Below the pieces are notes generated by a model. The model was not told the DNA's origin. It worked only from the letters and a program-made list of their open reading frames with translations, and did no database searches. A program made the position numbers and the translations under genes. This document shows, in pieces, positions 61,603-64,000 of a stretch of DNA of 64,000 nt (its first letter is position 1; each line of letters opens with the position of its first letter). Source of the DNA: CAYPNF01 sp964411985 (GTDB taxonomy: Bacteria > Verrucomicrobiota > Verrucomicrobiia > Limisphaerales > J093); contig CAYPNF010000021.1 in the NCBI GenBank assembly GCA_964411985.1, forward strand, positions 62,001 through 126,000, in the 5' to 3' direction.

Positions 61603-64000
61603 TCACTGGCCCATTTCGCGAACCCGATAGAAGAGCGACTGGGCATCCACCTTCGGGCCATCGACATCCAAGAGATCGCCTGTTCCAGTCACCGATCCGC
61701 CTACGGGCAGCCAAGGACCGTTAATGGAATCCGGGGACGCCTCAATGAGATACTTCTTTCCGGGCTGGCCAAACCAGCGCAGGTGGAACGCGTCGCGCCG
61801 GGCTTTCCACTCGGAGTTGAGCATATGGAAACGCAGCTTCGCGGGACCGGTTCCGGAGAGGAACTCCTGAAGGTTGTTCTTCCCATCGCCATCGGGATCG
61901 GCATACGGATCAGCCAGAGGATTATCCAGACTGCCGAAGAATTTCATCTTCCATTCGTCGGACAAAACGCTGGGAGGACGCAGCATGGGAGACTGCACCC
62001 AGACTGAGCCAGGGAGAGACTCGAAGTTATAAGCGGCATACTGGCCACCGGCTTTGGTCCTTGATCCGCCCGTGTGAGACACACGGATGACGTAAGCCTG
62101 GCCTTGCTTGGCCTCGGCGGGGACCGTGAAGAGGATGTGGCCGATCAGAGTCTCGCCCGTAAGTGCGGGTTTGATGGTATCGATCACCCATCCGCATCCG
62201 ATGGTGTTACCCCGTTTCAGGGTCATTGCGGGAGGAGGGATAGTTCCCTGAGGGACGAAAACGGGACCCGTGGCGATACTTGGAGCATCCCTTTCGGCGA
62301 TGACCGTAGCGCGGAACTGGAATCCGGAAACAGGATTATCGCCGTGGACTTTGAGGTAGAGGGGGACGTCCACGGTGGAGCCAGGCTGAGCATTCTCCAC
62401 GTAGCCGGCCACGACGGAGACCTGAGGCTGCCAAAGGCCGCTTGGAGCGACAATTTCCTCTGCGGGAGTGAGCGGCAAACCGTTCAAGGTGGTGTTGATC
62501 ACACTATGCACACCGCCGGGTCCCCAATAGCGGCGCCAGTTATTGCCGTCCACTCGCAGCGAACGCTCGAAGGTGGTAACCCAGTCCAAGTACTGGATGA
62601 TCCCGTCTCCCCCGACAGTACCCAGAGTGTCGAACGGCCAAGCATCCATGGAGTCGAAAAGCACGCTGCCCTCGTACGGAATGTACAAGCCCAACGACGC
62701 TGTGAACGCGTTGTTCACATCGTTGTTGTTCAGGTTGCCGTTTCCGAACTCACCCGAGTTGTACCAGGAAGACTGAGCGGTATCGCCCACCACGTAGGAA
62801 ACATCCATGTCTGCCAGGGTGGTGTCTCCAGGGAGAGTAATATTGGTCGAAACCGTAATCGAGCGGTTGGTGAGCGTCGTCAACTGGATGTAATCCTCGC
62901 GGCGGTCCGAGGTGGCCGAGGGGTACATCACCGAAACGGTATACTTGTCGCCGTGTTTGGCGCTCGCCGAGATGGGAACGGAGAGAACGGCAACGGTGGC
63001 CGCCCCTTGTGCCAGAAGTGTGGAGTCCACTCCCAAGTAACCCACCTCGATACCGGTCGAAGCCGCCGTCGAATAAACCTTCTTCACTGTGGTGATGAGG
63101 TTGGTGATGGGGGACGCAGCGGGATCGATCGGCAGGGTAAGCGGGACGAAATCCACCGGGGTCAATGTGTAGGCGTCCAAGACGGCCGGAATGAGCGGGG
63201 CAGTCCCGACGGGGCTCACATCCAGGCGGAATTGGAGTGAACGGAGCACGTCGTTGGTGTTGAGTTTCACGTCCACCGGAATGATTACGGTGGAGCCTGG
63301 ACCTGCGATAAAGTCGCGCACCACACCGATGGAGCTGATCTGCAAGTTCTCATACTTGTAGACCTGGGACACGATCCGGCTGGGATTGTAGCCCCTCTTG
63401 AAGGCCCGAACCTTCAGGGTCACATCCGCCGTACCATCGACTATGTTCAGGCGATCCCCGAGGGGATAAACCTTGGACACCCCTTCGATTGGATCCGACC
63501 CGTCCGTGGTGTAGTACATCACCGCACCCCGAGTGACACAGTCGATCATCACGGAACCAGGGTTGTTTCCGATGGTGGCTGGATTCGCGACCTGGAATGT
63601 GACCCGGGCGGAGACCACGGCACTCGCCTTGCGGCCGGAGGCCGAACTGATAGCCTTGATGGTGAAGCTGGGCACGGCACCCGCAAGCGACTGATCCACG
63701 AAGCTCGGGGGCAAGGTAGGTTGGCCCTGGTAGAAAGGCGGAGGCGTAGAGCCGGTCGCACTGCTGGGCTCACTCCCGTCGGTAGTGTAAAAAGTCTCCG
63801 TGCCGGACTCGGCGAGAATCCCCATCACCACGTCATTGTTGAAGGTAGCACCCGTGATGGGGAAGAGGGTGGCGGAGGTCTCCCCCGTCAAAGGATTGGT
63901 GATCAACTCCACGGTCCCAATCACCGGGTCGCCTACTGGTTTCTGGGGAAGTGTCGCCACGAGTCGGCGAATCGCATTGGCCCCACTGTCAGCAACGAGA
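61603..64000 (-). CDS. Large secreted multidomain protein (NHL, chitobiase-like, cohesin/dockerin-like), 3' part
   Basis: About 799 residues are visible, and the frame stays open at the right edge (VADSGANAIRRLVATLP), where the end of an NHL beta-propeller repeat is seen. Next come chitobiase C-terminal-type repeats (FYTTDGSEPSS, YYTTDGSDPIEG), a cohesin-like module (AGPGSTVIIPVDVKL), a dockerin-like pair (GNGNLNNNDVNNAF and GGDGIIQYLDWVTTF), a second cohesin-like module (AQPGSTVDVPLYLKV), a thrombospondin-type-3-like DPDGDGKNNLQEFL and a C-terminal FYRVREM end. It probably acts at the cell surface. Confidence 0.85.
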   Translation of the reverse strand, partial: LVADSGANAIRRLVATLPQKPVGDPVIGTVELITNPLTGETSATLFPITGATFNNDVVMGILAESGTETFYTTDGSEPSSATGSTPPPFYQGQPTLPPSFVDQSLAGAVPSFTIKAISSASGRKASAVVSARVTFQVANPATIGNNPGSVMIDCVTRGAVMYYTTDGSDPIEGVSKVYPLGDRLNIVDGTADVTLKVRAFKRGYNPSRIVSQVYKYENLQISSIGVVRDFIAGPGSTVIIPVDVKLNTNDVLRSLQFRLDVSPVGTAPLIPAVLDAYTLTPVDFVPLTLPIDPAASPITNLITTVKKVYSTAASTGIEVGYLGVDSTLLAQGAATVAVLSVPISASAKHGDKYTVSVMYPSATSDRREDYIQLTTLTNRSITVSTNITLPGDTTLADMDVSYVVGDTAQSSWYNSGEFGNGNLNNNDVNNAFTASLGLYIPYEGSVLFDSMDAWPFDTLGTVGGDGIIQYLDWVTTFERSLRVDGNNWRRYWGPGGVHSVINTTLNGLPLTPAEEIVAPSGLWQPQVSVVAGYVENAQPGSTVDVPLYLKVHGDNPVSGFQFRATVIAERDAPSIATGPVFVPQGTIPPPAMTLKRGNTIGCGWVIDTIKPALTGETLIGHILFTVPAEAKQGQAYVIRVSHTGGSRTKAGGQYAAYNFESLPGSVWVQSPMLRPPSVLSDEWKMKFFGSLDNPLADPYADPDGDGKNNLQEFLSGTGPAKLRFHMLNSEWKARRDAFHLRWFGQPGKKYLIEASPDSINGPWLPVGGSVTGTGDLLDVDGPKVDAQSLFYRVREMGQ

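Noticed and set aside
1..64000. CRISPR arrays, tRNA, rRNA, insertion sequences, prophage
   Set aside because: No regularly spaced repeats, cloverleaf or rRNA signatures, transposase, integrase or phage structural genes were recognised by reading; a computed search could still find a short RNA gene.

Overview
The window looks like chromosomal DNA of a free-living, motile, Gram-negative member of the Verrucomicrobiota, probably a Pedosphaera- or Limisphaerales-like lineage. This is inferred from gene content: N-methylated pseudopilin proteins of the DUF1559-like type, several Tat-exported Gfo/Idh/MocA oxidoreductases, a two-domain DUF1080 protein, a GHL10 glycoside hydrolase-like protein, DUF4337 and FmdB proteins, and large secreted proteins with NHL, cohesin-like and dockerin-like parts. 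No rRNA or tRNA gene, CRISPR array, insertion sequence or phage gene was recognised.

Positions 1-15.3 kb hold one long minus-strand flagellar operon in transcription order flgB-flgC-fliE-fliF-fliG-fliH-fliI-fliJ-motE-like-fliK-flgD-flgE-fliL-fliM-fliN-fliO-fliP-fliQ-fliR-flhB, with flhB running off the left edge. Most junctions overlap or nearly touch. A good sigma-54-type promoter lies just upstream of flgB. Divergently, a chemotaxis block (cheA and a CheY-like receiver on plus, an MCP on minus) has a possible sigma-28-type promoter. An orphan PstS-like binding protein follows.

Positions 21-36 kb are mixed: a GNAT acetyltransferase, a HEAT-repeat protein, a Tat-dependent oxidoreductase, an RhlE-like DEAD-box helicase with a possibly leaderless promoter, a TlpA-like thioredoxin, an FmdB zinc ribbon, a pseudopilin, an ECF sigma/anti-sigma-like pair, a GHL10 protein, DUF4337 and folC. 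The intergenic region at 28.1-28.6 kb holds a strongly structured element with two hairpins carrying the same GAAGAG loop.

Positions 36-43.5 kb look like a sugar-catabolic locus: a sugar-phosphate isomerase-like protein, a pseudopilin behind a strong promoter with a palindromic operator, then a tight plus-strand set of Gfo/Idh/MocA, PIG-L deacetylase, NagB-like protein with altered active-site spacing, Gfo/Idh/MocA and DUF1080. Together these suggest a 3-keto-glycoside route that ends in amino-sugar deacetylation and deamination. This is the best candidate here for an undescribed pathway.

Positions 43.5-49.1 kb encode a complete NAD(H)-linked bidirectional [NiFe] hydrogenase (hoxEFUYH, group 3d type) with its own maturation protease, all on minus, preceded by a perfect 10-bp inverted repeat. 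Positions 50.7-57.2 kb hold a carbohydrate-related block (SGNH-like protein, DUF4091 protein, MFS transporter) that ends in an oxidoreductase gene broken exactly at the 3' end of recJ. Positions 57-64 kb hold recJ, terC, a Dabb-domain protein, nadA and the 3' part of a large secreted multidomain protein that continues past the right edge.
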